Source: Dioscorea cayenensis subsp. rotundata (taxonomy: Eukaryota > Streptophyta > Magnoliopsida > Dioscoreales > Dioscoreaceae). From it: a stretch of DNA of 64,000 bases. Both the position numbers and the translations under genes were made by a program. Numbering within the stretch: the first letter of the stretch is position 1; each line of letters opens with the position of its first letter. Below the pieces are notes generated by a model. It was not told the DNA's origin and did no database searches. It saw nothing but the letters and a program-made list of their open reading frames with translations. Positions 11,891-23,700 of this stretch are shown here, piece after piece. The stretch spans positions 1,302,001 to 1,366,000 of the forward strand of contig NC_052483.1 of the NCBI RefSeq assembly GCF_009730915.1. Reading direction: 5' to 3'.

Positions 11891-12671
11891 GAAGATTTTG
11901 TTTTCCAATTTGTGAGTTCAATAATGGAGAAAAGGTACAAATGATAAAAGAGTGGTAGTTGGGAAGAAGGAATTCCAGGTTGTTCACCTCTGTTTGATGC
12001 TTGATTTGCAGCAAGCTTTTTGTTCACCATGCTCTACTCTAAAAACAAAACAAGAGGAAAATATTAATACACTAAAAAGGTATCTGATATACTGTTCATA
12101 CAAGGAAGTAGCAAAGGAATTGGTGGTTGAGATTCCATTGAAAAAGGAATTTCAACTCTAATATCACTTAAATGATAGGATTACAGGCAACACAATTAGG
12201 CATGTGAGAAGTGTGTTTTATTTACTGAATTTGTATCTTTTTGACCCTTTTAAAGTTCTCTGCAGTAGCCCAGCTGAACAATATAACTGACATATAAGTT
12301 TGAAATATTATTATTATTTGTGACAACTCCTGCTGAACCTGGCCTCAAATTCCCTCACAGTAATAATAATACAATAAAGATGAAGCTGAATGTGATTTAA
12401 ACCAAAGATGCTGATTAAATAATAGCAGCATTACTGCTGGAAGGATTTCAGTCACACAATAAAGATTACATACTGTGAGTCTGTGATTCAACAGTAAATA
12501 TTGAAGATAAGAATGTGATATTCTTCTCAACATGATAGAGAGTGAGGTAAAGGCATAATAAAGAGTTCAATGAATACAATCAACAACCACTGTAATGAAA
12601 TGATTCACTGAAGATGACATACATATGCATTAGATATCTCATATTTGACAAATGATGAATCATCAGTACTT
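11891..12671. other. AT-rich intergenic stretch
   Basis: No gene is supported. Small frames here have no protein-like composition. The stretch links the broken kinase to the relic at 12672 and may hold decayed sequence of the same tandem duplication. Confidence 0.4.
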
Positions 12672-12727
12672 GATTGGTTAAGAAGAAGATTAGGAAGAGG
12701 AATGCCAACATGTGTTACTTGCCTCAT
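12672..12727 (-). pseudogene. Relic of a third lectin receptor kinase copy
   Basis: On the minus strand this reads MRQVTHVGIPLPNLLLNQ, which matches the end of the kinase domain in the neighbour (MRQVTQILNAGVPLPDLL) with a short gap. It has the same strand and order as the two larger copies. Nothing else of the gene is recognisable. The match is short but the residue pattern is specific. Confidence 0.65.
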
Positions 12728-12802
12728 ATATAAAGGTGGCATGCAAACTTGAATGGAGAACCAACCACCTTTGAAAGGATTAGTTTTGTCTGGTTGCTAT
12801 TG

Positions 12803-13021
12803 TTTTTTTTTTTTGGAAGAGGAGCGGGGCGAACCCACTAGAGACCCAGGGACGTGCTCAAGTCTCGGTGGAATAAATGAGAATGGGGCCGCGCTCACAT
12901 GGACGCTGGAACCACCCGTACATAACTACTATTCACAACTCTCAGAAATGTACCCTCAGCCGAGAATCGAACTCTCACCACTCGGTGAGAGCTTATTGAC
13001 AACCCGTGTACCAATAGACCC
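12803..13021 (-). mobile_element. tRNA-derived SINE with poly(A) tail
   Basis: Read on the minus strand from 13021, the element starts GGGTCTATTGGTACACGGG and has a B-box-like GAGTTCGATTCTC about 41 bases after the A-box-like TGGTACACGG, close to tRNA spacing. It ends in 12 A residues (12803-12814). It is clearly GC-richer than its surroundings. I could not fix a target-site duplication. The RNA polymerase III origin is inferred from the boxes. Confidence 0.6.
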
Positions 13022-13218
13022 GAAAATCGTTAGCTTGATTCTGTGATCCTTCAAGTCTCCGGTGAAAGACATGATCAACTTGGAAGTTGGATTTCATTAA
13101 AACAAAATACTAAGGATCTGAATCTGCAAAGAATTACAAAGAAGTTGCTGTCTGTCTCAATACCCAGCAATCCGGTTTGACTCTTTTTCAATGTTTGATG
13201 GGATTATTTGTTGACATT

Positions 13219-13223
13219 GCCTA

Positions 13224-13260
<37 letters not shown>
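13219..13260. repeat. (AAT)n microsatellite
   Basis: About 14 perfect AAT units in an AT-rich spacer. Confidence 0.95.
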
Positions 13261-13261
<1 letters not shown>

Positions 13262-14998
13262 AAAGAATGATTTTTTCTGTTTGATTTTTTAATAATGTAT
13301 GTGTGGTTTATTTTTTTATTTTTTTTTTGATGACTAAACCAAAATGCAAGTGTCTATACTTTGAGCATTTTCTAAATAAAATTGGAGTAAAGTCATCATA
13401 AAAAAAAACCAATAAATGAAGAAAAAAATCAATGATACGGTGAGGCTAAAGGCATTAGAGCCAGTGAACTTTTGGCTCTAGTTATTATTATTATTATTAC
13501 TATGACTATGCTGCGTCGGCTCAAAACATCCTCCTTAACACTCAACAAAAAAGGGCTTAGATAAATATATAAAGCCCGATGATTGGATCTTGGATAAAAA
13601 ACATAAACCATTTTAAAAACAAACAAGGTTTGATTTTTATTGTTAAAAGCTTAAGCTCAATCTGGCCCAACCTAAGTTATAAAATATACTTATTAATTAA
13701 TTTTACATATACTTATATATATAATGGTTTGAATTGAGATGAATTATTTATTAATTAGTTTTATATATACTTATATAATATATATTTATTGTTGATTACT
13801 ATTGATTATAATGGTTTGAATTTTAGTTGTTGTGATTGAATAAAGATGTGTATTTGGTATTTTAATTTTAAAGTATTTTGTAGAATAATATTTCGTCATA
13901 TTCACAACTTAATATTATTGTTAATTTTTTTATAACTTATTTATTATTTGATGAAAAATCTATTTGGCCGTGCTTTGGATGGGTGGATCTTGGTTAAAGG
14001 TCATCAAATTTGGATGAGTTTTGGTAAAAATTAAGGCTCATATTTTCGGACCGGACCAGCTTGGATAAGTATGAATTTTAGTAATTATGGACTCAGTCCA
14101 ACCCGAACCCAGCCCGGCCTAGCCTAGCCCATGAACAAGTCTACTCCTTAATTTTTCAGAGTTCTTGAAAAAGTTTTAAATTAATTAAAAAACAAAATTA
14201 TTTATTATTTTATTTTTATTTTTTAAATTTGACATACTATTTTTTTTAATTTAATTAATTTTTTTTTTTATCTAGAAAATCCGAGTTTGGACTAAGTGCA
14301 TCTTGCACAAAATTCACACCAAGGAGCTTTTTGGGTAGTTTGTATGTTAGTTTCGAGATTGAACCAAGCTTATAAGTGGGCTCAAGCTTGTGCAAAGCTT
14401 GCTTGTGAGCTTGTTCGCTCATTAATAAAGTTTTCAGAGGTTTCTCCATAAGAAAAAGAAATAATAATAATAATGATAATAATAATATAGCAAAGATTAG
14501 GATTGTCACAAGAATTAAAAGAAAGTGTTTAAACATGGGGTACTGAAAAAGGAATTGCATAACAAATAAAAGGGATTTATGGATCCCATCAATGATTTTC
14601 TTTTATTTTGTTAAGTGGATGAATTAAAAATATTTTTATAAAATAAAACGACTCATGTGATTTATTGCAAAGGAATTTTATAGAGTATGAAATTGAGTCC
14701 AAAATTTAAGACTCTCAGGAGGCAAGGAGAAGCCAATGTTTTTAAATGATAAACCACTAATTTATTAAAGAAAAACAAATAAAGGCAAAATCAAATTAGA
14801 GGACAAAAAAACAAACAAATAGAACAATAGATCAAACAAAGGACGAGAAGCAGTCACCAAGAGTGAAGCACACCTCAACTACAACCATGCAAATATCCAA
14901 AAATAAAAAAATAAAAAAATAAAAAAATAAAACAACTAAGAAGGTGAACCCACCCTCTAATATCTGAGGCCTCTTCGAGATGGTAGGGAGAGTAGATC
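13261..14998. other. Intergenic AT-rich sequence with possible MITE fragments
   Basis: No gene is supported. GC-richer patches at about 13970-14140 (ending near GCCCATGAACAAGTCTAC) and 14280-14430 look like ends of small non-autonomous DNA transposons. I could not pair their termini or find target duplications. An imperfect AAAAATAAAAT repeat lies at about 14897-14930. Confidence 0.4.
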
Positions 14999-15700
14999 AC
15001 TCCTCAGCTGGGATGACAATGGGTTGGGTTGGGTGCGGGTTTTGCTATACCCGCACCCGCACCCGCTACCCCACCCCATACCCGAACTTGACGAGTTTTC
15101 AAAACCCCAACCCACACCCGAACTCGACTGATAATCGGGTACCCATGGGAATACTTGCCCCGCTATGACCCTATTTAAAAATATTTAAAATAAAATTAAA
15201 ATACTAAGTAGAAATTAAAAATGTCAATCTAAAATCATAGTTTTTTTGTTTGAATAAACACCATATAATAGGAATTGAAAATAGACATTCAAAGCAACAC
15301 AAAATAGACAAATTCAACACAAAATAGTCATTCAAAGTAAATAGAATAAGAATAAGAACAAGAACAATTTGTTCTATAAAACAAGAATAAAATTCATACA
15401 TGTCTTCATTGTCTCAATGCCACACCCTAACTCATAGAACATTCAAAGTAAGAATTGAAAATGGACATTCAAAGTCAACACAAAATTGAATATATATATA
15501 TATATATAATTGGGTATATATGTTAATTGAATTTCGGGTTCAGGTTGAGTACTAGAATTTTCATACCCGCACCCGCATTAGCTTTACATTAATCGGGTTT
15601 TACCTGAACATGATCTGAAACTCGGTCAAACTAGATTTTTCCCATCAAACTCGGATCGAGTCAAGTCAGGTTTGGGGATTATGCCATCCCTACTCCTCAG
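14999..15700. mobile_element. Non-autonomous hAT-like element with 9-bp flanking duplication
   Basis: The 9-mer ACTCCTCAG occurs at 14999-15007 and 15692-15700. Between them lies about 684 bp whose ends are imperfect inverted repeats (GGGATGACAAT on the left, ATTATGCCATCCC on the right). Subterminal CCCGCACCCGC tracts occur near both ends around an AT-rich core. There is no coding capacity. The terminal sequence and short inverted repeats resemble plant hAT elements; an 8-bp duplication would be canonical, and the ninth base may be chance. Confidence 0.7.
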
Positions 15701-16193
15701 TAAGGCCAATGCTTTTTACTTGCATTCCGTTGATCTTATTTACTTGCAAAAAAAAACACACACACATCTATGCTCTTCATCTTCACATCTGCCGCATGCT
15801 CCAACCTCTGCGTTTTACTAGCAAGGATTGCATCCATGCAAGAGTTAAAAATGTGAACTCAAACGCTATTGGACCCTTTCTTTTTTGTTGGGTGGCCCTC
15901 GGGGCCAATAGAAGCCCAGTTTCTTGATTTAATACTAAGTTATTACTTCTAAGTGGGGGCTGTAAGCGTGGCTTGATGGGCCCAGCTTGAGCTTGAAATT
16001 AGCTTAAAAACAAAAAAACTTATTCTAGCTCAACTTTATTTTGAAACCTTGTGTTCAACTCGATTTTAGCTTGAAATTAAATTAAATTTTATTTATTTTT
16101 GAGATTTTAACGCTTGGTTTTTAATTTTAAAGATAAGCAATATAATATTTCAATATTATAGCATTTTATAGAATACTATTATATATATACAAA
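15701..16193. other. Intergenic stretch with AGCTTGAGCTTG-type repeat sequence
   Basis: No gene is supported. From about 15960 the sequence has GGCTTGATGGGCCCAGCTTG and related motifs common in small plant DNA transposons. The complementary-looking end (GCTCGAGTTGCTCACAAATA) is near 16262. Boundaries are not resolved. Confidence 0.35.
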
Positions 16194-16455
16194 TTATTAT
16201 ATATTTATATATCTCAAGCTATCAACCTAAACTAAATCAAGTCCCGCTTGACTCCAGCTTAGCTCGAGTTGCTCACAAATAGCTTAATCAGTTAACAATC
16301 CTAATTTTAAATAATTTTCATATTTTAGTACTACTGAAATAAAAATTTTATATAAAATTTTCTCTCATTTATGATGTTGTTATTATATATTTATATATCT
16401 CAAGCTATCAACCTAAACTAAATCAAGTCCCGCTTGACTCCAGCTTAGCTCGAGT
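16194..16455. repeat. 76-bp perfect direct repeat abutting the LINE 5' end
   Basis: The segments 16194-16269 and 16380-16455 are identical over 76 bases (TTATTATATATTTATATATC at the left, CTTAGCTCGAGT at the right). The start-to-start offset is 186 bases. Coding sequence of the LINE begins right after the second copy. Confidence 0.95.
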
Positions 16456-19400
16456 CTGCTGTGCCGTTGGTGCATGATAAGCATGGATTGAGGCTTGATT
16501 CAGCGAATGGGCCAGAGTTGTGTAAAAATGGTGATGTGGGCCGCATAGTGGAGGATCCATTGTTACAAGATGTTGGGTTGCACCTGCGCATGGACTATAG
16601 TGAGGGCCTTAATGATAATGTGTGCTTTGAGGACCCTTTATTGATGTGTGAGGTGGAGCCTCAGGTGGGCCGGGCCACCTTGAATGACACTATTTTGGGC
16701 CATGTTATTGTATCTGGGCCGGGTGTGGAGTTGGCAGATGATGCTCAACCCTTGGGCCATAACGATGGGTTCTCTGGTGGGGTCTCTGAGGGGGCCTCCA
16801 TTATGATTAGCCCTAGTGCGGGGCGAGTGAATTTCCGTGATTATTCGGCTGCACCGGCGGTGGTACCCCTAGTGGGCTTCCATTGGAAATTTCTTGATGG
16901 TTTTTGGGTACTGGCACCGTGTTTGACAGCAAACGTTATTGAACAACCTAATGATCAGGTCACTAGGGGCAAGGAAGAGGGTTCAGAAAACAAAGTTGTA
17001 GAGGTTTTGTCCCAAGAAATTGAGGTGGAATCTGATGAGTCGGTGTCCGATTTTGAGCGGAAGACTCGTGAGCTTCTACCAGATTTACAGGGTGGAAGTA
17101 CTTCTTTGCCATCGGAACAGGCCCCGAGAGTCAGAAAAAGTGAGCGGCAAAAAAAGGCACTAGCTAGATTCAACGAGGAGACCGGTCAATTGATTGAGAT
17201 GCCCAAGTCATCCAGAAAAAAAGGGGCAGATGGCCCAAAAGGTACTAAAGCTAAACCGCTATCGATTTCTGAGTGGTCTGATGCTCAACTTACTAGCTAT
17301 TGTGATGCTTGTGGTATTTCTTTTGTTGACTCTGTGCATGATTGTATTAAACAAATTCGGTCCCTAGAAGAGACTCGACTAAGGGCCTCTTTGGGCCAGG
17401 AGGATGCCTCTTTGGAGGCCCGCGATATGTAGAATTGGTTGTTTAATGAATATCATAAATTGGAATGTGAGGGGCCTAGGTAGGCCAGCTAAGAGGTACT
17501 TAGTTAGAGATTTTCTTAATATTAATCATGCGGATGTTTGTTGCTTGCAAGAAACTAAACTGGAGGTGCTCTCTGACCCTATTTGGCAGGAAATTGGGGG
17601 AACAAGACTGGACCACTTCGCTGTTCTGGCAGGGGGAATTGTGATTGGCTGGAATAGCTTGTTGTTTACCGGGACGGTAACACAAGTGGGTGTTTTTAGT
17701 TTATTTGTTGAATTTTTTTCCAAGAGGGATAACCTTAAATGGCGCTGCACGACGGTTTATGGTCCTAACGAGCGGGCACGCAAACACGCCTTCTGGACAG
17801 AACTCCTCACTAGCAAAGGGGGTTTTCATGGACCGTGGGTCATTTGTGGTGATTTTAACGTGATATTTGATATCAGCGATAAACCCTCTGGCAATCCTAA
17901 TTTGGAGGATATCCGTTGTGCCAATAATCTGATGAGGTCACTGTGTTTACAGGAGCCACCCACGGTGGTTAGGAAATTCACCTGGACAAATGGGCAAGAT
18001 TCGCCTATTTGGGTCAAACTTGACCGGTTTTCTGGTGAATGATTGTTGGCTAGAGCATTTCCCTAGGGTCATTCAATCTAGCTTTCCTAGACTTGGTTCC
18101 GATCATGTTCCTATCCTGCTAGAGGTGGCAATCCACTCTTTTAAGCCTCGACCTTTTCGTTATGAGGCTGTTTAGGCCACGTCTGCGGGGTTTCAGGATC
18201 TAGTGCGGCAGTGGTGGACTCGCGTTGATCCGGCTGGTTGTGGGGTTTTTGTCGTTTCTAAGAAGTTGGCCCATGTTAGGACACATCTTCGACAGTGGGC
18301 AAAGTTTAGTTTTGGGTCGATCAAATTGAGAAAACTTGCCTTACTGCATGACTTGGAGGTGTTGGACATCGCGAAAGAATCAAGACAACTGTCCTCTGTG
18401 GAAGCTCGGGAAGAGCAGGATTTATTGGGGAAAATTATTGATATCCCAAAACAAGAAGAAATTTACTGGAATCAACGATCTAGATTACAATGGATGCAGG
18501 AGGGCGATGAAAATACGAAATTCTTTCACGCGGTTGCCAACGGACGAAAAAATCGAAATTTCATCCCTAGTCTTTCCCAGAATGGGAATATGCTGTTGGA
18601 GCCTCGTGAGATCGGGAGGGTCTTTACCGAGCATTTTAAGCAGCTGTTTGGTAACAAGCGCCCTAACAGAATCAAGATCGATTTTCAGAACCTCTTGCGC
18701 TTCAAGACTCCTGTTGACCTATCAATGCTGGAGAGACCATTTACCGAGGATGAAATCAAGAAAGCGGTGTTCGATCTAGGAGGGGACAAAGCCCCGAGCC
18801 TTGATGGTTTCCCTCTGCAATTTTTTAAACAGTTCTGGGATTTGATTAAATCCGACCTTACCCATCTATGTGAGGATTTCTATTGGAATAGAGCTAATAT
18901 CGAGAGGATTAACTGGGCCAACATTGCTCTTATTCCTAAGGTGGATTCACCTGAGTCCCCTGGGGACTTCAGACCGATCAGCTTAATAAATTCATCTCTA
19001 AAAATTATATCCAAACTGCTGGCGTCTCGCCTGAGCACGGTGATTAATTCTCTTGTGGATGTGGAGCAATCGGCGTTCCTAAAAGGACGTTGTATTCTAG
19101 ATAATATCGCCACCGCGGAGGAGCTTATTTTTAATGTCCACAAGAGGAGGCTCTCGGGCCATATCTTAAAAGTGGACTTTTCCAAGGCCTTTGATAGGGT
19201 GGATTGGGACTTTTTATTGGAGTTGCTCAAAGCCAGGGGTTTTGGGGACCGATGGATCGGGTGGATCAAATGCATTCTATTCTCTTCTAAGGCTTCCATC
19301 CTGGTCAATGGTTCGCCTAACGGATATGTTCGTTATCTCAGCGGGTTATGTCAGGGGGATCCACTTTCCCCCTTACTCTTCGTGCTAGTCACTGGATGTT

Positions 19401-21262
19401 CTTAGTACGATGTTCTCGCATGCTCTGAGATCTAGGGTTTTAGTGGGTGTGCCCCTGGGGGATTGGGGTAGCAAATGTCACCTTCACTATGCGGATGACT
19501 TGCTTGTCATTACTACTGGTGGTCTCCAAGACTTGCGCATAGTCAAGCTAATTTTGCTTATCGTCGAAGGTCTATCGGGGTTAGCTGTTAATTTTTCTAA
19601 AACTTGCCTATACTCGACTTCGATGGATGTGTTACCAGATAGGGAGGCGGCGGGAACCCTATGCTAGTGATAGGGGTTTGCTACCACTTACCTATCTGGG
19701 TATTCCTATCTTTGGCAGGAGACCTAGGAAGCAAGACTGGGAGGGCCTTATCTCTAAAATTCGTAGAAGATTATCCACCCGGAGAGTGAGACAGCTATCC
19801 TTGGGGGGGCGACTTACGCTTGTCAATTTGGTTCTATCTGCGATCCCTACTTATTGGATGTCGCTGTTTCGTTTACCTCGTTGGGTTATCAAGGAGATCA
19901 ACAGAATTAGAAGAGACTTCCTTTAGTCTGGACCGGACATTGAGCACCCGCGGTGGAGGTTGGTGAGTTGGGATAATCTTTGTCGTCCAAGGGATCAAGG
20001 TGGTTGGGGTATTCTTGAGTTATCAAACTTTAATCTTGCGCTCTTGGGCAAATGGTGGTGGAAGTTAATGACGGATGCTACTTGGTGTGGTGCTGATATC
20101 TTACAGTTCAATTACGGTGTTATTTCGTTGGAATATGTTCCCCAGGCAAACGGGTAGGATTTCCTACTTCTGGAAAGGCGTTTTGAGCTGCCTGCCGGCT
20201 TTTAGGGGATATGTGTTGCATGAGGTCAGTTCTGGAACTGAAACTCTATTATGGAAGGATAGTTGGTTTGCGGGACGGGCACCTATGTTCATCTGGCCGG
20301 AGGAATTCAAAAGGGCTAGTGAGCCCAATGGAACGGTGTGCGAGATGGGTTACCTCCTAAACCAGGCCTCTTTTTCTGGGGAGGAAGATAGTCGGTACTA
20401 CAGGGCTAGATTAACGGATTTTGATGGGGCGGCAGGAGATAGAAAGAGGTGGAGGTTGAAGTCTTTCTACACGTTTCTCATTGATGGTGGTGTGCATTAC
20501 CCCATTGCTCGGTTCTTCTGGAGAAAGCCATGTCCGAAGAAAGTTAGTCTGTTTAACTGGTTAGCTGAGAAGAATAAGATTCTCACCATGGACGTTCTTG
20601 CGAGAAGGAGTTACAATCGCCTCCCTACGACGACCTGTGTCCTGTGTAATTCGGCCTTAGAGTCGCCTGACCATCTCTTCTTACATTGTTTGGTTGCTAG
20701 AAAGGTGTGGGGGTACTTCGTGCATTTACTGCATCTTCCAGACCCTCCTGGGTCTATGCAGGAGATCTGGCGGGGTTGGCGAACCTCGATTCGGGCTAAC
20801 TTTAGGGAGATTGGGGGCTTAGTTGCTAAGGCTATTGTGTGGAATATTCGGCTTGTTAGAAATGATTGTATCTTTAATGCCAACTATTTGTCTACGCATG
20901 CTCTTGTTTTGAAGATTGACCGTATATTGATATCTTGGCTCTCTTCAGTTGTCGAAGGTTCGCGAGAGATGATGGAGGATCCTATTGCCATGTTTCGACA
21001 GAGCACGGAGGCCCTAGGGATCAGTGGTGTGGTGTATGGCGGAGATCCTCTCGCTGGGGTAGATCAAGATCTTCTATCGGACTAGTCTGTTACTGTATTC
21101 TGTTGGGATGAGAATCCTTTGCTGATTCTCATCCGGCGCTGTTTTGTTATGCCACTTCTCGTTGTGTTTTGTTTGTCTTTTGTTGGCGCTTGCGATCAGT
21201 TTGTATCCCTTCTATTTATTTAATTAATGGCAGTGGTTTATCCACCTTTTTTTTAAAAAAAA
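16456..21262 (+). mobile_element. L1-type LINE, 5'-truncated and decayed
   Basis: This is a non-LTR retrotransposon. The end of its first frame (16461-17432) is followed 13 bases later by a second frame starting at 17446 with endonuclease motifs NWNVRGLG, LQETKL, VYGPN and CGDFNV. Reverse transcriptase follows: ALIPKV, DFRPISL, KVDFSKAFDRVDW, LCQGDPLSPLLF and YADD (about 19488). A zinc-binding end domain with FWRKPCPKKVSLFNWL and CVLCNSALESPDHLFLHC lies at about 20510-20690. Breaks are a frameshift near 18000-18040, a TAG at 18172 where the family has Trp, a one-base insertion near 19394, a frameshift near 19665, a TAG at 19924 and a frameshift near 20150. It ends in a T run and poly(A) at about 21250-21262. 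The upstream part of ORF1 is missing. The element cannot move by itself. Confidence 0.93.
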
Positions 21263-22029
21263 AAAATTTATATGAGGGGTTTTTTTATTTTTTGTTGCCA
21301 TTATTTTAAAAATATGGTGGAATTATTTGTAACCTCCTCATTTTTCGTAAGTATCTTGTCTTAAATTTATTTTACTTACACTGGAGAGCTAATTTTGATA
21401 TTTTAATTTAGGATATAACACATATAAATCACTTTTTAATTCTTTATATATGTAAAACCTTTATTGTAAATATGTAGCCGGTTTTAATAAAAAATATCAT
21501 AGAGTTATATATATATAATAATTTTATCAAAGAGATCATCAGAAGTATTTTCATATTTTATATAAAATATCTAGCACTATATAATTATAAATTAGAAAAT
21601 AGCTAAGTCAAACATAAAGAAAGGCCCATTAGTAGCAAGAAAAAAAAAATACTAAAAAAAACATTTTATTTTAAAAATAATGGTATTCTTTTCCAAACCA
21701 TAATTTCTAAATAAGTTTTCATCCATGGTTCATATATTTCATACGTGTTCATTTATTATTTAAATTTGATTTATAAATAAAAACCTTATTATTATTCATT
21801 TAAAAAAGCATGGTTGAGAACCAGAAAATACATCATAAGAGAAGAATATTAGTTTTTCCTTTTTATGAAGAGACAATAATATAAGTGATTGTACCTAGAG
21901 ACAGGAGACAGTGAAAAGTCAGGCTTTTAAACTTTTTTTCATTGACTTTGAAGGCCTTATTTATTTTTTTCAATATTATTTATTTATTTATATGTTCATT
22001 TTAGTTGAATCCACCTATGTTCATTTTAG
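21263..22029. other. AT-rich intergenic sequence
   Basis: No gene is supported. A 25-bp unit (GTTCATTTTAGTTGAATCCA...) is tandemly duplicated at the end, about 21993-22042, and overlaps the target duplication of the next element. Confidence 0.5.
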
Positions 22030-22250
22030 TTGAATCCACATACCCAATGGCTTTTGGGTCAATTGACATTGAGTCATTTGCATAAAATATTCATTTCAGA
22101 GAGGACCCGAGATCAAATCTTATAACCTACGCAAGGTGAGGGTATGTGAGTCAGTGTTGAGTTTTGCTCCCACACGTGCACGTTTCTGGATTCTGGTGCT
22201 TGTGGCTTTTTTAAAAAAAAAAAAGGGGGAAAAAAAATTGAATCTACATA
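22030..22250 (+). mobile_element. SINE with 13-bp target-site duplication
   Basis: The flanks TTGAATCCACATA (22030-22042) and TTGAATCTACATA (22238-22250) differ at one base. The body between them has an A-box-like TGGGTCAATTGA and a B-box-like GAGATCAAATC, and ends in a poly(A)-rich tail. Body plus tail are about 195 bp, a normal SINE size. It is on the plus strand and non-coding. Confidence 0.7.
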
Positions 22251-22920
22251 ATAATTAAACAAAAGAAAAAGAACAACTTGCTTTGTTCTCTGAGAACCAG
22301 GTGAAGTTGCTATTTGTTCTCTCCTAACAATGAAGCCAAGCTACAAAATCCAAAGACCAAGGGTGTCAAATATTTTTTATTTATTTATTTATGTGAAAAT
22401 TTTAAATCAATAAATTTACTATCCATGCCTTTATTAAAAAAAAGAAAAAGAAAAACTTAATTTATATTTTTCGAAATACTTCACTCCAAAATTGTTTATA
22501 GGAGGGAGTCATAGTTACTTTGCTAATTATTTTTTGCTATATTATCATTTCTCATTTTTTTTCATTTTTTAATTACAAAGTTAGATTTAATTTTTAAAGA
22601 AGGTTATTATCACATTGATTAACTATCTTATGATTCATTATATATTGGGACATGTGAATCTTTCAAAAACCCATGGAGGTTAGATTAATAAATTATGATA
22701 AAACTATTTATTAGAGAAAAAATGACTTGGAAGTCTTTAGACATTTGCATACTGAACAAAAAAAAACTCTGTCAATATCAAATCAATCTTTTAACATTTA
22801 TAATGGTAAAAATGCCCTGAATAATCAAATATGTTCTTTATTGGCCATGGAAGAAAAAAAATATTGTGAATTTCATCATATTTTTATTGTGATAATTTTC
22901 TTTTTTAGTCTAATTTCATA
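22251..22920. other. AT-rich intergenic sequence
   Basis: No gene, RNA or element could be supported. Composition is strongly A/T with homopolymer runs. Confidence 0.5.
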
Positions 22921-23240
22921 AAGGCGAACGAAGCTAGATTGTAAGGATCAGCTGCTACAGCTAAGTGCAATATGGAGTTCTTAAGAACAATGAGAAGCAA
23001 CCTGAACAAAGTGAGGAGGAATCTTCTGAGCAGGCAGGGAGTAAGCCCTTTTGTTTTGCTTGTAGTTTTGTTTTCTGTGGTTATTTGATTACTTGGTTTT
23101 GTTGTTTTGTCTTGTCCTGTGTTTCTCTTTCATTTTTCTTGTTTGTTGTTAGTTTCTACTGCTAGCGGACTGTTTTGTTTGTATTCCCTATTTTAGTAAT
23201 AAATGTGGTTTATGAGTTTATCCATTTTTATAAAAAAATG
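22921..23240 (+). mobile_element. LINE 3'-end relic
   Basis: A T/G-rich tail-like stretch ends AATAAATGTGGTTTATGAG...TTTATCCATTTTTAT followed by A residues. This resembles the terminal GGTTTATCCACC-poly(A) of the LINE at 21230-21262. A second similar tail (AATGAATGTAATTTATTCAA then A residues) follows at about 23300-23345. The coding part is not recognisable. The call rests on tail resemblance only. Confidence 0.45.
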
Positions 23241-23261
23241 TATTATATTTGGCGACCCTAG

Positions 23262-23700
23262 AGTCTAATCAGGAGAGTATCCATATCACATAGTATTTTA
23301 TTTAGTAATGAATGTAATTTATTCAATTTTTTTCAAAAAAAAATATATATATATATATATATCCACCATTTTATTATTTAAAGGTTCAGATCATGAAGCA
23401 AGAGTTTGGTCTCTTCTCATGCAGTTATCTTGCACAATTGACAAACTTAATTAACCTCAATGGTTTACTGTTAACCATAAATTACAGTATAAATAAATTA
23501 ATAAGAGCATGTATTATACGATCATAATTACCATGAGAAAACGTCCGATAAAATGGGAACAGTAAAGAGGAGAGAGAGAGAGAGATACTTTTCCATCTCA
23601 AGATAGCTTTCAAGTCTGAAATCAAGTTGAAAGCAAACAGTCTCTTTAATATAGAGCCAATGAAGTAGTCTGATCAGGAGAGGATCTATGTCACATAGTA
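23262..23700. repeat. 34-bp direct repeat about 405 bp apart
   Basis: AGTCTAATCAGGAGAGTATC... (23262-23295) recurs as AGTCTGATCAGGAGAGGATC... (23667-23700) with 4 mismatches in 34 bases. The origin is not clear; the copies could be parts of two related element ends. Confidence 0.8.

Noticed and set aside
13219-13260. Regulatory element
   Set aside because: Simple AAT microsatellite with no neighbouring gene.
16194-16455. LTRs of a small LTR element
   Set aside because: No TG...CA ends, primer site or purine tract; the copies simply repeat AT-rich flank.
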